DNA of 64,000 bases from an uncultured Oscillospiraceae bacterium (GTDB taxonomy: Bacteria > Bacillota > Clostridia > Oscillospirales > Oscillospiraceae), in contig CAKTPP010000003.1 of the NCBI GenBank assembly GCA_934591895.1, positions 1 through 64,000 on the forward strand, given 5' to 3'. The position numbers and the translations under genes were made by a program. The notes beneath the pieces are model-generated. The model was not told the origin of the DNA, ran no database searches, and was given only the letters and a program-made list of their open reading frames with translations. Positions 26,213 through 33,826 of the stretch are shown piece by piece (within the stretch, counting starts at the first letter, position 1; each line of letters begins with the position of its first letter).

Positions 26213-27151
26213 TCATTGCCGGAACATGGTGTAGGCGCGCCCGTCGCCGACGGCGTCGGCGATCATCATGCGGTTGTTGAGCACGGAGAAACGGTAGAAC
26301 GCCGCGGCGCCCTCGTCCGCGCTGTCGTAGATGGCGTTGCCGCGGATGACGCAGTCTTTTTCGGCGAGTCCGGGCAGGGAACAGGTCACGTCTCCGTCGG
26401 ACACGGTCAACTCGCCCGCGCTGCTGCTCCAGCTTCCGGCCAGAAACGCCTGCGCGTAGCTGCTGTTGCTCATAAGGATCTGGTTCGTGTCGGAAAAGCC
26501 GATGAGATCCAAAAGCCTCTGCGCCGCCTGCGCGTTGGTCAGGCCGGATGCGAGCGCGAGCTGCTCTATGCTGTCGCACAGATGCGCGTTCGTGAGAAAC
26601 AGGCGCTTGGCGCTGTCGGAATAATTGCGCCCGGCGAGCACGGTGTACTCGGCCAGTGCGGTCTGATAATCCCGCGCGCTGTAGTCGTTTGCGGCCGCGG
26701 CATAGATCTGCGGCAGGCTCTTGGCCTCCATGGCGTCAAGCACGCCGCTGTAGGCCAGCAGCTCGCTGTCGGCGTGGTTTTCATACAGATCGTCGATGTA
26801 CATCAGCGCCTGCGTGTACTGACCGGCCTGATAGAGCCGGCCGGTGCGGATGATCTCCGTGCGCAGGTCGTCGTCGCCTGCGGGAAAGAGCTTGACGTCG
26901 CGCCGCCGGGTCTCGGCGGTGTCAAACTGGAAGTTGCAGATGGCGTCCTTGACGCTGCGGTTGACGGCCGCGTCCTGTGAGGCGACGACGGCGAACCCTG
27001 CGCCGACGGCGATCAGCACGATGACGATCCCGATGAGCAGCGCACGCAGACGCTTGTTTTTCCAGATCTTTTCATGCAGGACCGGCCGCCCGCACTGCCG
27101 GCAGCGGTGTGCGCCATGCGGCAGCTCCACGTTGCACGCTCGGCATTTCAT
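26213..27151 (-). CDS. Zinc-ribbon, single-membrane-helix protein with TPR-like repeats, 312 aa
   Basis: ATG at 27151 follows AAGGGGGGAAG; longer readings lack a ribosome site. 'CRACNVELPHGAHRCRQCGRP' (two C-x-x-C pairs, residues 3-20) is a zinc ribbon at the cytoplasmic N-terminus. A membrane helix follows (LRALLIGIVIVLIAVGAGF, residues about 36-54). The outside part contains helical repeats with 'Y-x-x-A-L-x-x-Y' spacing (residues about 100-230) and a beta-rich C-terminus that resembles DUF-type lipid- or ligand-binding folds. Function unknown. It is monocistronic between the SLH lipase gene and microprotein C. Confidence 0.65.
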   Translation of the reverse strand: MKCRACNVELPHGAHRCRQCGRPVLHEKIWKNKRLRALLIGIVIVLIAVGAGFAVVASQDAAVNRSVKDAICNFQFDTAETRRRDVKLFPAGDDDLRTEIIRTGRLYQAGQYTQALMYIDDLYENHADSELLAYSGVLDAMEAKSLPQIYAAAANDYSARDYQTALAEYTVLAGRNYSDSAKRLFLTNAHLCDSIEQLALASGLTNAQAAQRLLDLIGFSDTNQILMSNSSYAQAFLAGSWSSSAGELTVSDGDVTCSLPGLAEKDCVIRGNAIYDSADEGAAAFYRFSVLNNRMMIADAVGDGRAYTMFRQ

Positions 27152-27335
27152 GCGCTTCCCCCCTTGTTTTGCACTTGGCCGCGCCCGTTTGTCCTGAAAC
27201 GAGCGCATTTTTTATTATAGCCGATTTACGCCCGCCGTGCAAGCCGGCAAACGGCAAACCTGTCAGGACTCCGCTAAGAAACCGGCAGGAAATGCGTTTT
27301 TGCCCTTGCGTGCGCTTTTGTGCGGTGTCCGGCGC

Positions 27336-27363
27336 TTGACATTGCGTACAATGCGCGTAAAAT
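27336..27363 (+). promoter_or_regulatory. Promoter of microprotein C
   Basis: TTGACA, a 16-bp spacer and TAAAAT, directly before the conserved leader. It is a stronger -35 than those of copies A and B. Confidence 0.7.
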
Positions 27364-27370
27364 ATATGCA

Positions 27371-27443
27371 ACCGGTATTGCCGCCAACCATCCGCCGCCA
27401 ATGTGTGTGCCGCGGCGGAACGTGACGAAAGGGGTAAAGAATC
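27371..27443 (+). ncRNA. Structured 5' leader of microprotein C
   Basis: It shares the box AACCATCCG and the ribosome-site tract GACGAAAGGGGTAAAG with leaders A and B. The hairpin here is a perfect 7-bp stem, CCGCCGC (27392-27398) with GCGGCGG (27412-27418), around a 13-base loop containing TGTGTGTG. The box before it reads GGTATTGCC, which is the reverse complement of GGCAATACC in copies A and B. Confidence 0.65.
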
Positions 27444-27569
27444 ATGTACACAAACGCTTTCATCCACTGGGGGCTTGACCTTGCGTCCGAGATCCTCGGC
27501 ATCTGTCAGGAGGGCAAGGCCAAAGCGGTCGTGGATGCGATCAACGACTGGTATCCCGAGCTCCTGTAA
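27444..27569 (+). CDS. Microprotein C, 41 aa, unknown function
   Basis: A 41-codon gene starting MYTNAFIHWGLDLASEILGI, then CQEGKAKAVVDAINDWYPELL. HWGLDLAS-E-IL-G-x-C matches microproteins A and B. ATG follows GAAAGGGG at the same spacing as in the other copies. It is predicted to form amphipathic helices with no export signal. It is monocistronic with its own promoter and terminator. Located about 26 kb from copies A and B, it shows that the family is dispersed. No known domain was recognised. Confidence 0.78.
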   Translation: MYTNAFIHWGLDLASEILGICQEGKAKAVVDAINDWYPELL

Positions 27570-27592
27570 GCGTAGGCAAACGCAGGAATCCC

Positions 27593-27623
27593 GTCCCCGG
27601 AGCTTGTCTCCGGGGGCTTTTTC
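27593..27623 (+). terminator. Terminator of microprotein C
   Basis: GTCCCCGGAG and CTCCGGGGGC pair and are followed by TTTTT. Confidence 0.85.
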
Positions 27624-27667
27624 GTGTCGAACTGTGCCGATTGGGTGAATAACCACGCACACAAAGG

Positions 27668-27696
27668 TTGAAATCCGGCGCGCGGCGCGCTATACT
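27668..27696 (+). promoter_or_regulatory. Promoter of the acetyltransferase-like gene
   Basis: TTGAAA, 17 bp, TATACT, about 50 bp before the start codon. Confidence 0.6.
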
Positions 27697-27748
27697 ATCG
27701 CCAGACCAGACTCCGGCTGGTCACTGTTTTTCATAAGGAGATTGACCC

Positions 27749-28963
27749 ATGCAAAGGTTTGAAAAGCACAGTCCGGTCGTCGTGACCGAGGTCACGACCA
27801 GGCACGACCTGCGTCAGTTTATGCAGTATCCCAACCGGCTCTATGCCGATAACCCGAACTACATCCCCTCGTTCTACGGTGACGATCTTGACGACTGGAC
27901 GCCGGGCAAGAACCCCGCGTTTGACTACTGCGAGGCACGCTGCTGGCTTGCGCGGCGCGACGGGGAGATCGTCGGCCGCATCGGCGCGATCCTCAGCCAC
28001 AAGGCTAATGAAAAGTTCGGCACGCACTGCATGCGCTTCAGCCAGGTGGACTTTGTGGACGATTCCGAGGTCTCGGCGGCGCTCTTCGGCACGGTCGAGC
28101 GCTGGGCGCGTGAGAAGGGCTGCGATCAGGTGCACGGCCCGCTCGGCTTCACGGATTGTGACCGCGAGGGCATGCTGGTCGACGGCTTCGACCGCCGCAG
28201 CCTGTTTTTCACGTACTACAACGCGCCGTATTATCCCGAGCATCTGGCCCGCCTCGGCTACCGCAAGGATGTCGACTGGATCGAGTACCGCATTGCCGTG
28301 CCCGAAGCCGGCGGCGCGGAGGCCGAGCGCCTGCACAGGCTCTCGCAGTACATTCTCAAGCGCAAGAACCTGCACGTGGCCACGCTGCGCCACAAGAGCG
28401 AGTACGGGCCCTATGTCCGTCAGGTCTTTGCGCTCATCAACGCGGCCTATGCGCCGCTCTACGGCGTCGTGGAGCTCTCGGATGCGCAGATCGAGCGCTA
28501 CGCCAACAAGTTCATCCCGCTCGTTGATCCGGAGTTTGTGTGCTTCGTGCTCGATGAGCAGGAAGAGCTTGTTGCCTTCGGCGTCACGACGCTCGACCCC
28601 TCGGTCGCGCTCAAGCACTCCGACGGCCGTCTGTTCCCGTTCGGCTGGGCGGGCGTGCTCAATGACCTGCACCACGGCGACACGCTCATCATGCTGCTCA
28701 CGGCCGTGCGGCCGGATCTGCAGACCGAGGGCATCAATGCCGTCATGATGGATCACGTCTGCCAGAGCTGCAACCGCCACGGCGTGCAGTTTGCCGAGAC
28801 CGGCCCCATGCTCGAGAAGAACGACCACATCCTCGCGCAGTGGAAGCGCCTCGATAAGGAACAGCACAAGCGCCGCCGCTGCTTCATCAAGGATCTGGAT
28901 CATGATGTCAACGCGGCCAACGCCGCCGCTGCCGCCGCAGCGGGAGCAGAGTGCGCGCAATAA
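27749..28963 (+). CDS. GNAT-like N-acetyltransferase family protein, 404 aa
   Basis: It starts MQRFEKHSPVVVTEVTTRHD after AAGGAG. Residues about 60-170 (WLARRDGEIVGRIGAILSHK, then FGTVERWAREKGCDQVHGPL) resemble the GNAT fold: the 'G-x-I-V-G-R-I-G' strand pair and the segment 'G-x-x-x-V-x-G-P-L-G-F-T-D' occur in a family of ~380-residue acetyltransferase-like proteins. The second half (residues about 200-370) looks like a second GNAT domain. No substrate can be deduced. The C-terminus is an alanine-rich tail. It has its own promoter and a GC-rich terminator. Confidence 0.6.
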   Translation: MQRFEKHSPVVVTEVTTRHDLRQFMQYPNRLYADNPNYIPSFYGDDLDDWTPGKNPAFDYCEARCWLARRDGEIVGRIGAILSHKANEKFGTHCMRFSQVDFVDDSEVSAALFGTVERWAREKGCDQVHGPLGFTDCDREGMLVDGFDRRSLFFTYYNAPYYPEHLARLGYRKDVDWIEYRIAVPEAGGAEAERLHRLSQYILKRKNLHVATLRHKSEYGPYVRQVFALINAAYAPLYGVVELSDAQIERYANKFIPLVDPEFVCFVLDEQEELVAFGVTTLDPSVALKHSDGRLFPFGWAGVLNDLHHGDTLIMLLTAVRPDLQTEGINAVMMDHVCQSCNRHGVQFAETGPMLEKNDHILAQWKRLDKEQHKRRRCFIKDLDHDVNAANAAAAAAAGAECAQ

Positions 28964-28980
28964 ACGGACAGCAGTGCGCA

Positions 28981-29008
28981 GCGCGCCGGCCTGTAAAGGC
29001 CGGCGCGC
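28981..29008 (+). terminator. Terminator of the acetyltransferase-like gene
   Basis: GCGCGCCGGCC and GGCCGGCGCGC pair around TGTAAA, 17 bp after the stop. It is separate from the hairpins that flank repeat R5. Confidence 0.6.
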
Positions 29009-29025
29009 TGCTGCCCGCAAATAAG

Positions 29026-29281
29026 AAAAGACGCTGCCGGAGGCAGCGTCTTTTCGGCTTTTTAAGGAACCTCGTAGAGTTTGCGCCCGCAGGCGCAAAG
29101 AAAGTCCGATCATTTTCTTCGGCGACATGTGCGTCGAAGAAAATACTTCTCGGCCTGCAAACGTGCGCGCCGTCCGCCTCCGGCGGGCAGCGCGTGCGCT
29201 GTAGTCAGGCCGCAAGCTCTTTTGTCAAAAAGTAATACTTTTTGACAGTCTAAAAAGACGCTGCCGGAGGCAGCGTCTTTT
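29026..29281 (-). repeat. Structured ~200-bp repeat (copy R5) between two copies of the efp terminator
   Basis: The hairpin AAAGACGCTGCC, with its complement GGCAGCGTCTTT, occurs at 29026-29054 and again at 29253-29281. Between them lie 198 bp with the same order of stems as R1-R4: AAAAAGTAATACTTTTT palindrome, GC-rich arm with CCGCC/GGCGG-type tip, ATTTTCTTCG/CGAAGAAAAT, and CTTTGCGCC/GGCGCAAAG. On the minus strand it follows efp in the order gene, terminator, element, terminator. The last stem differs from the CTTTCGCC/GGCGAAAG of R1 but still pairs. Confidence 0.85.
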
Positions 29282-29294
29282 CTTATCGGTTTTC

Positions 29295-29858
29295 TCAGCC
29301 CTTCGCGCGCTCGAGATACTCGCCCACGCGGGTGTCGACGCGGATGCGGTCGCCGGGGTTGATGAACAGCGGCACCTTGATCTCAGCGCCGGTCTCCAGC
29401 GTAGCGGGCTTGGTGGCGTTGGTGGCGGTGTTGCCGGCAAAGCCCGGATCGGTCTCGGCCACTTCGAGCTCGACAAACGTGGGCGGCTCGACCTGGAACA
29501 CCTTGCCCTTGTAGGAGCTGATGACGCACTCCATGTTCTCCTTCACGAAGCGGAAGTTGCTGCCGAGGGCGCTCTCGTCGATGGGGATGAGCTCGTAGGT
29601 CTCGGGATCCATGAAGTAGTAGAGATTGCCGTCGTTGTAGCTGTACTCCATCGTCTTGCGGTCGATGGTCGCGCTCTCAAACTTGGCGGTGGGGTTGAAG
29701 GACGTCTCGGTCACGGCGCCGGTGATGACGTTTTTCATCTTCGTGCGCACAAAGGCCGCGCCCTTGCCGGGCTTGACGTGCTGGAACTCGACGACCTGCA
29801 TGACCTGGCCGTCCATCTCAAAAGTAACACCGTTGCGGAAATCGCCTGCTGTAATCAT
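29295..29858 (-). CDS. efp: Elongation factor P
   Basis: 187 residues starting MITAGDFRNGVTFEMDGQVM after GAGGAGG; a start further upstream has no ribosome site. It has the three beta-barrel domains of EF-P. The loop 'VKPGKGAAFVRTK' carries Lys32 at the position that is modified in many bacteria. 'PLFINPGDRIRVDTRVGEYL' is the family C-terminal signature. It enters the ribosome E site and relieves stalling at consecutive prolines. It is next to an M24 peptidase gene, a common Firmicutes arrangement. Its terminator has been duplicated by repeat R5. Confidence 0.97.
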   Translation of the reverse strand: MITAGDFRNGVTFEMDGQVMQVVEFQHVKPGKGAAFVRTKMKNVITGAVTETSFNPTAKFESATIDRKTMEYSYNDGNLYYFMDPETYELIPIDESALGSNFRFVKENMECVISSYKGKVFQVEPPTFVELEVAETDPGFAGNTATNATKPATLETGAEIKVPLFINPGDRIRVDTRVGEYLERAKG

Positions 29859-29939
29859 ATAGGAATCCTCCTCAAGAATGATCAGAATCAAAAATCTTAT
29901 ATAGTTTACACGATTTTGTATGGTTTGACAAGCGGGTAT

Positions 29940-31013
29940 TTACAGAATGATCAGATTTTTCGGGCTCCGTGTGAGAATTTCCGCCCCGTCTGCGGTCAGG
30001 TGCAGCACATCCTCGATGCGCACGCCGAATTTTCCGGGCAGATAGATGCCGGGCTCCGCGGAGATGACGGTGTGCTCCGGCAGCTTCGCGTGCGCGCCGG
30101 GCGCGGCAATGGGGTGCTCGTGGATGTCGAGACCGAGGCTGTGCCCGAAGCTGTGGCCGAAATATTCGCCGTAGCCCGCGTCGCTGATGACCTTGCGCGC
30201 GGCGGCGTCCACACGCTCACCGGTCACGCCGGCCTTCGCCGCGGCGATGCCGGCCAGCTGCGCGTTGAGCACGGTCTGATACACGGTGCGCATCTCGTCG
30301 CTCGGCATCCCGACGGCGACGGTGCGCGTCATGTCCGAGCAGTAGCCGTTTTTGCGGCAGCCGAAGTCCATCGTCACAAAGTCGCCCTCGGCCACGCGCC
30401 GGTCGCCGGGCACGCCGTGCGGCATGCTCGTGTTCGGGCCGGTGAGCACGATGGGATCAAAGCTCGTGCCCTCCGCGCCGAGGCGCAGCATGCGGTAAAT
30501 GAGCTCGGCTGCGATCTCGCGCTCGCTCATGCCGGGGCGGATGACGGTGCAGATCTGCGCAAACGTCTCGTCCGTGATCTGCTGTGCCTGATACATCATG
30601 GCCAGCTCCTCCGGCTGCTTGGATGCACGCAGGGTGCGCAGGATGTTCTGCGCCGGCTGAAGCCTGAGCCCGAGCAGCTGCTCGTAGGCCGTGAATTCGG
30701 CGTAGCTCGTCGTCTGCTCCTCGCCGCCGAGCAGCTGCACGTTCGCCTCGCGCAGAATGCCCTGCACGAGCGTGCGCATCGGCGCCTCGTGCGAGCACAG
30801 CAGCACCTGCGCGATGCCGGTCAGCGCGGCGCGCGCTGCCTCGATGTAGCGGGAGTCGGTGATGAAAAATGCCTGATGCACCGTCACGATCACCGTGCCG
30901 TCCGAGGACGGGAAGCCGGTGGCGAACCGGCGGTCGTTTTCGTCGGTGAGCAGGATGGCGTCCAGATGCGCCTGCCTGAGCGCGCGCTGGATGCGGGCAA
31001 TGTTGTTGGGCAT
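29940..31013 (-). CDS. M24-family aminopeptidase (Xaa-Pro peptidase type), 357 aa
   Basis: The N-terminal creatinase-like domain (residues 1-125) includes 'TDENDRRFATGFPSSDGTV'. The catalytic pita-bread domain has the metal ligands in 'MDFGCRKNGYCSDMTRT', 'GHSFGHSLGLDIHE' and 'ISAEPGIYLPGKFGVRIED'. It removes N-terminal residues before proline, or processes proline-containing peptides, with two metal ions. It stands upstream of efp in the same direction (81 bp), as often seen in Firmicutes. ATG follows GGAGGTG. Confidence 0.92.
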   Translation of the reverse strand: MPNNIARIQRALRQAHLDAILLTDENDRRFATGFPSSDGTVIVTVHQAFFITDSRYIEAARAALTGIAQVLLCSHEAPMRTLVQGILREANVQLLGGEEQTTSYAEFTAYEQLLGLRLQPAQNILRTLRASKQPEELAMMYQAQQITDETFAQICTVIRPGMSEREIAAELIYRMLRLGAEGTSFDPIVLTGPNTSMPHGVPGDRRVAEGDFVTMDFGCRKNGYCSDMTRTVAVGMPSDEMRTVYQTVLNAQLAGIAAAKAGVTGERVDAAARKVISDAGYGEYFGHSFGHSLGLDIHEHPIAAPGAHAKLPEHTVISAEPGIYLPGKFGVRIEDVLHLTADGAEILTRSPKNLIIL

Positions 31014-31041
31014 GGGATATGCACCTCCGTGGAATGTGATG

Positions 31042-31506
31042 TTATGGTGTGTCCGTGGCGGGATCCGTCAGGGCGAGATCGGCTGCGGTTATCGGCTCGT
31101 GCAGCACGTCGCCGTCCGCCTCGGCAAGGCCGACGGCCGTCACGCCGTCGAGCGCCGTGCACGTCAGCACCAGACAGGCCAGCGCCTGCGTGCGCACGAT
31201 GCCGCTCGCCGCCTCCGTCGCCGTCACCGTCAGCCAGAGCGTGCCGTCGTCGTCGATGCGGCTGCCGTCGATCGTCAGCCAGTCGCGCACGGGGTTCGTG
31301 CACGTGCCGTCGCCCGGCTTTCTGCCGAGCGCGTCGAGCGCGGTCTGCACCGGGTCTGTGCCGTCAGGCACGGTGACCGTCTCCGTGTGCAGCAGCGTCG
31401 GGCCGTCGGTCTCGATGCGGTATACCGTCACGGTCTGCCGCTTTGCGCAGCCCGCGCAGCCGAGCGCGAGCAGGCCTGCCAGCAGAAGGGAAAGCCATCG
31501 CCTCAT
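31042..31506 (-). CDS. Small lipoprotein with GerMN-like domain, 154 aa
   Basis: The N-terminus MRRWLSLLLAGLLALGCAGC is a lipoprotein-type signal with a cysteine cluster; the -3 position is not the usual leucine, so the cleavage site is uncertain. The rest (residues 25-150) looks like a GerMN fold, with 'G-T-D-P-V-Q-T-A-L-D-A-L' typical of the family. It overlaps the kinase gene by four bases (ATGA), so it is translated with it. GerMN lipoproteins next to a sensor kinase often act as accessory sensors at the membrane. This is an inference here. Confidence 0.7.
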   Translation of the reverse strand: MRRWLSLLLAGLLALGCAGCAKRQTVTVYRIETDGPTLLHTETVTVPDGTDPVQTALDALGRKPGDGTCTNPVRDWLTIDGSRIDDDGTLWLTVTATEAASGIVRTQALACLVLTCTALDGVTAVGLAEADGDVLHEPITAADLALTDPATDTP

Positions 31507-32975
31507 GTCTCCGCCGCCTCCTTTTGTGTCCCGGATGCGCTGTCCGCCTGCGCGCGTGGGAACGTCACGGTGAAGCGCGCGCCGTGCGGCTCCACGCCGT
31601 CCACGGTCACGGTGCCGCCGTAGAGCGCGGCCGCGTCGTGCACGATCGACAGGCCGAGTCCGCTGCCGCCGTGTTCACGCGAGCGCGCCTTGTCCACGCG
31701 GTAGAAGCGGTTGAAGATATTCGGCCGGTCGGCCTCGGGAATGCCGATGCCGGTGTCGGCTACGGACAGGATACTCTGCCCGCCGCGCGCCTCGACGCGC
31801 ACGGTCACGCTCCCGCCCGGAAGGTTATACTTGATGGCGTTTTCCACGAGGTTAAAGACGATGTGGTAAATGTCGTCCTCGGATGCGCGCACGGTCACCC
31901 CGTCGCTCATGAGGCACGTGAGCGTCACGTCGCTCTTGGCCGCCAGCGGGCGCAGCAGATGCAGCGTCCCGTGCACGGCCTGCTGCAGGTCAACGACCGT
32001 CACGTCCGACTGCACGCCGTCGTCGCGGCGCGACAGATCAAGCAGCTTCTCGGTCGTGCGCTGCAGGCGCTCGGCCTCGCTGCCGATGTCGGCCACAAAT
32101 TCGCGCATCGTCTCGCTGTCCATGTCCGCGCTCTGCGAGATGCTGTCTGACAGCAGACGGATGGACGCCAGCGGCGTCTTGAGCTCGTGCGATGCATCGG
32201 AGACGAACCGGCGGCGCTGCGCCTCGGTCGTCTCGAGACGCTCGGTGAGGTTGTTGAACTCGCGCCCGAGCTCGGTCAGCTCGTCGTCGCCCGCGAGCGT
32301 CAGGCGAAAGCTGTAGTCGCCGCGCTGCACGGTGCGCACACCGTCGGCAAGCTGCGTGATGCGCCGCGTGAGCATCTTGATGGAAAACCACAGCACCACG
32401 AGCGCGGCCGCGCCGATGCCGATCGTGATCGTGCCGAGGCGCCGCTGGATGTTGCCGATGAGCGCCGCGCGCTCGCTGTCGCTCTCGCACACGTACACCG
32501 CGCCGACGGTTTTGCCGCTGCTCATGACGGGCATGGCTGCGCGGCTGAGAAACGCCTCGCTCGTGTAGTGCGAGTAGAACACGGCCTGTCCGTCGAGCGC
32601 GCGCACGAGCTCGGGATAGAGCGTGTATTTGCCGCGGATGTTGTTTTCGGCCGCGGAGTCATATACGGCCAGCCCTGTGCTGTCGGTCACGACGATGCGC
32701 GTCAGGTCGCGCAGGTCGAGCAGCGCGAGCACCTGGCGGGTGTTGTCCGGCGTGAGATTGTCGAGCAGCGACAGAGAGGAGGACACGACGGCGGCGCGGT
32801 TGGTGAGCGCGCTCTGCTTTTCGGCGAACACGATGTCGCGCGAGGCGCGCGTGGGATAGGTGTTGATGAGCGCGAGCAGGATCGCCACGAGCACCGTGAA
32901 CGTCACGGCGAAGCGAAACTGCACGCTCGATGCCAGTCTGCGCGGCAGCCGGATGCGAAACGGACGTCTCTCCAT
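31503..32975 (-). CDS. Membrane sensor histidine kinase, 490 aa
   Basis: Two membrane helices (residues about 18-38 and 178-200) bracket an extracellular sensor region. A HAMP segment follows. The HisKA box 'SDASHELKTPLASIRLLSDS' (phospho-accepting His) lies near residue 270, the N box is 'IVFNLVENAIKYN' and the G1 box is 'DTGIGIPEADRPNIFNRFYR'. It phosphorylates itself and then the response regulator encoded 3 bp upstream. The three-gene set response regulator, kinase, lipoprotein resembles wall-stress or phosphate-type systems, but the signal is not evident. Confidence 0.93.
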   Translation of the reverse strand: MERRPFRIRLPRRLASSVQFRFAVTFTVLVAILLALINTYPTRASRDIVFAEKQSALTNRAAVVSSSLSLLDNLTPDNTRQVLALLDLRDLTRIVVTDSTGLAVYDSAAENNIRGKYTLYPELVRALDGQAVFYSHYTSEAFLSRAAMPVMSSGKTVGAVYVCESDSERAALIGNIQRRLGTITIGIGAAALVVLWFSIKMLTRRITQLADGVRTVQRGDYSFRLTLAGDDELTELGREFNNLTERLETTEAQRRRFVSDASHELKTPLASIRLLSDSISQSADMDSETMREFVADIGSEAERLQRTTEKLLDLSRRDDGVQSDVTVVDLQQAVHGTLHLLRPLAAKSDVTLTCLMSDGVTVRASEDDIYHIVFNLVENAIKYNLPGGSVTVRVEARGGQSILSVADTGIGIPEADRPNIFNRFYRVDKARSREHGGSGLGLSIVHDAAALYGGTVTVDGVEPHGARFTVTFPRAQADSASGTQKEAAET

Positions 32976-32978
32976 CTG

Positions 32979-33671
32979 TCAGGCCTCGGCAAAGTAGTAG
33001 CCCACGCCCCACTTCGTGATGATGTATTCGGGGGCGGCGGGGTTGCGCTCGAGCTTTTCGCGCAGGCGGCGGATGTGCACGTCCACGGTGCGGATATCGC
33101 CCTGATAGTCGTAGCCCCACACGAGGTCGAGCAGCTGCTCGCGCGAGTAGACCTTGCCGGGGTTGCGCATGAGCAGCTCGATGAGGTCGAACTCCTTGAG
33201 CGTCAGCTCCACGTTCTGACCGAAGCGGTGTGCGCTGCGGCGCTCGGGGTCGATCTCGATGTGACCGCGCACAAGCTTGCCGCTGTCCGGCTCGGCGGGT
33301 GCCGCGGGCGCCATGCTCGAGCGGCGGATGAGCGCGCGGATGCGCGCCTTGAGCTCAAGAATGTTGAAGGGCTTGGTGATATAGTCGTCCGCGCCGGATT
33401 CAAAGCCGATGAGCTTGTCCGCGTCCTCGCTGCGGGCTGTGAGCATGATGATCGGCACGGTGGAAAACTGCCGGATCCGCTGGCACGCGCCGAGCCCGTC
33501 AAGCTTCGGCATCATGAGATCGAGCAGGATCACGGCGTACTCGCCGTGGCGCGCCATGTCCACGGCGGCCTCGCCGTCGTAGCACACGTCGACCTGATAA
33601 CCCTCGTTTTCGAGGTTGAATTTGATGCCCTTGACGATGGTCTTTTCGTCGTCTACAACCAGAATTTTCAT
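32979..33671 (-). CDS. OmpR/PhoB-family response regulator, 230 aa
   Basis: The receiver domain has the acidic pocket DDE (residues 7-9), the phospho-acceptor Asp51 in 'ILLDLMMPKLDGL', Thr in 'MLTA' and Lys in 'YITKPF'. The C-terminal winged helix ends 'TVDVHIRRLREKLERNP' and 'YIITKWGVGYYF', as in the PhoB/WalR group. It should bind direct repeats ahead of its targets after phosphorylation by the kinase encoded next. ATG follows CGGAGGAGC. First gene of the three-gene operon. Confidence 0.95.
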   Translation of the reverse strand: MKILVVDDEKTIVKGIKFNLENEGYQVDVCYDGEAAVDMARHGEYAVILLDLMMPKLDGLGACQRIRQFSTVPIIMLTARSEDADKLIGFESGADDYITKPFNILELKARIRALIRRSSMAPAAPAEPDSGKLVRGHIEIDPERRSAHRFGQNVELTLKEFDLIELLMRNPGKVYSREQLLDLVWGYDYQGDIRTVDVHIRRLREKLERNPAAPEYIITKWGVGYYFAEA

Positions 33672-33709
33672 CGCAGCTCCTCCGTTTCGTGTCTTTTCGC
33701 GGAAATGGT

Positions 33710-33738
33710 TTGCTTTTCGCTGTCGGAATTATTATAAT
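33710..33738 (+). promoter_or_regulatory. Promoter of the D,D-carboxypeptidase gene
   Basis: TTGCTT, 17 bp, TATAAT on the plus strand, in the divergent region shared with the response regulator gene. Confidence 0.6.
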
Positions 33739-33826
33739 GAGTCAAGATATCGCATTTGTCCCGGTCGTGCGGCTGCGCCGTCTCCGGCCGGATATTCCAT
33801 TATATCATAGTTCTATGGAGAAAGAT

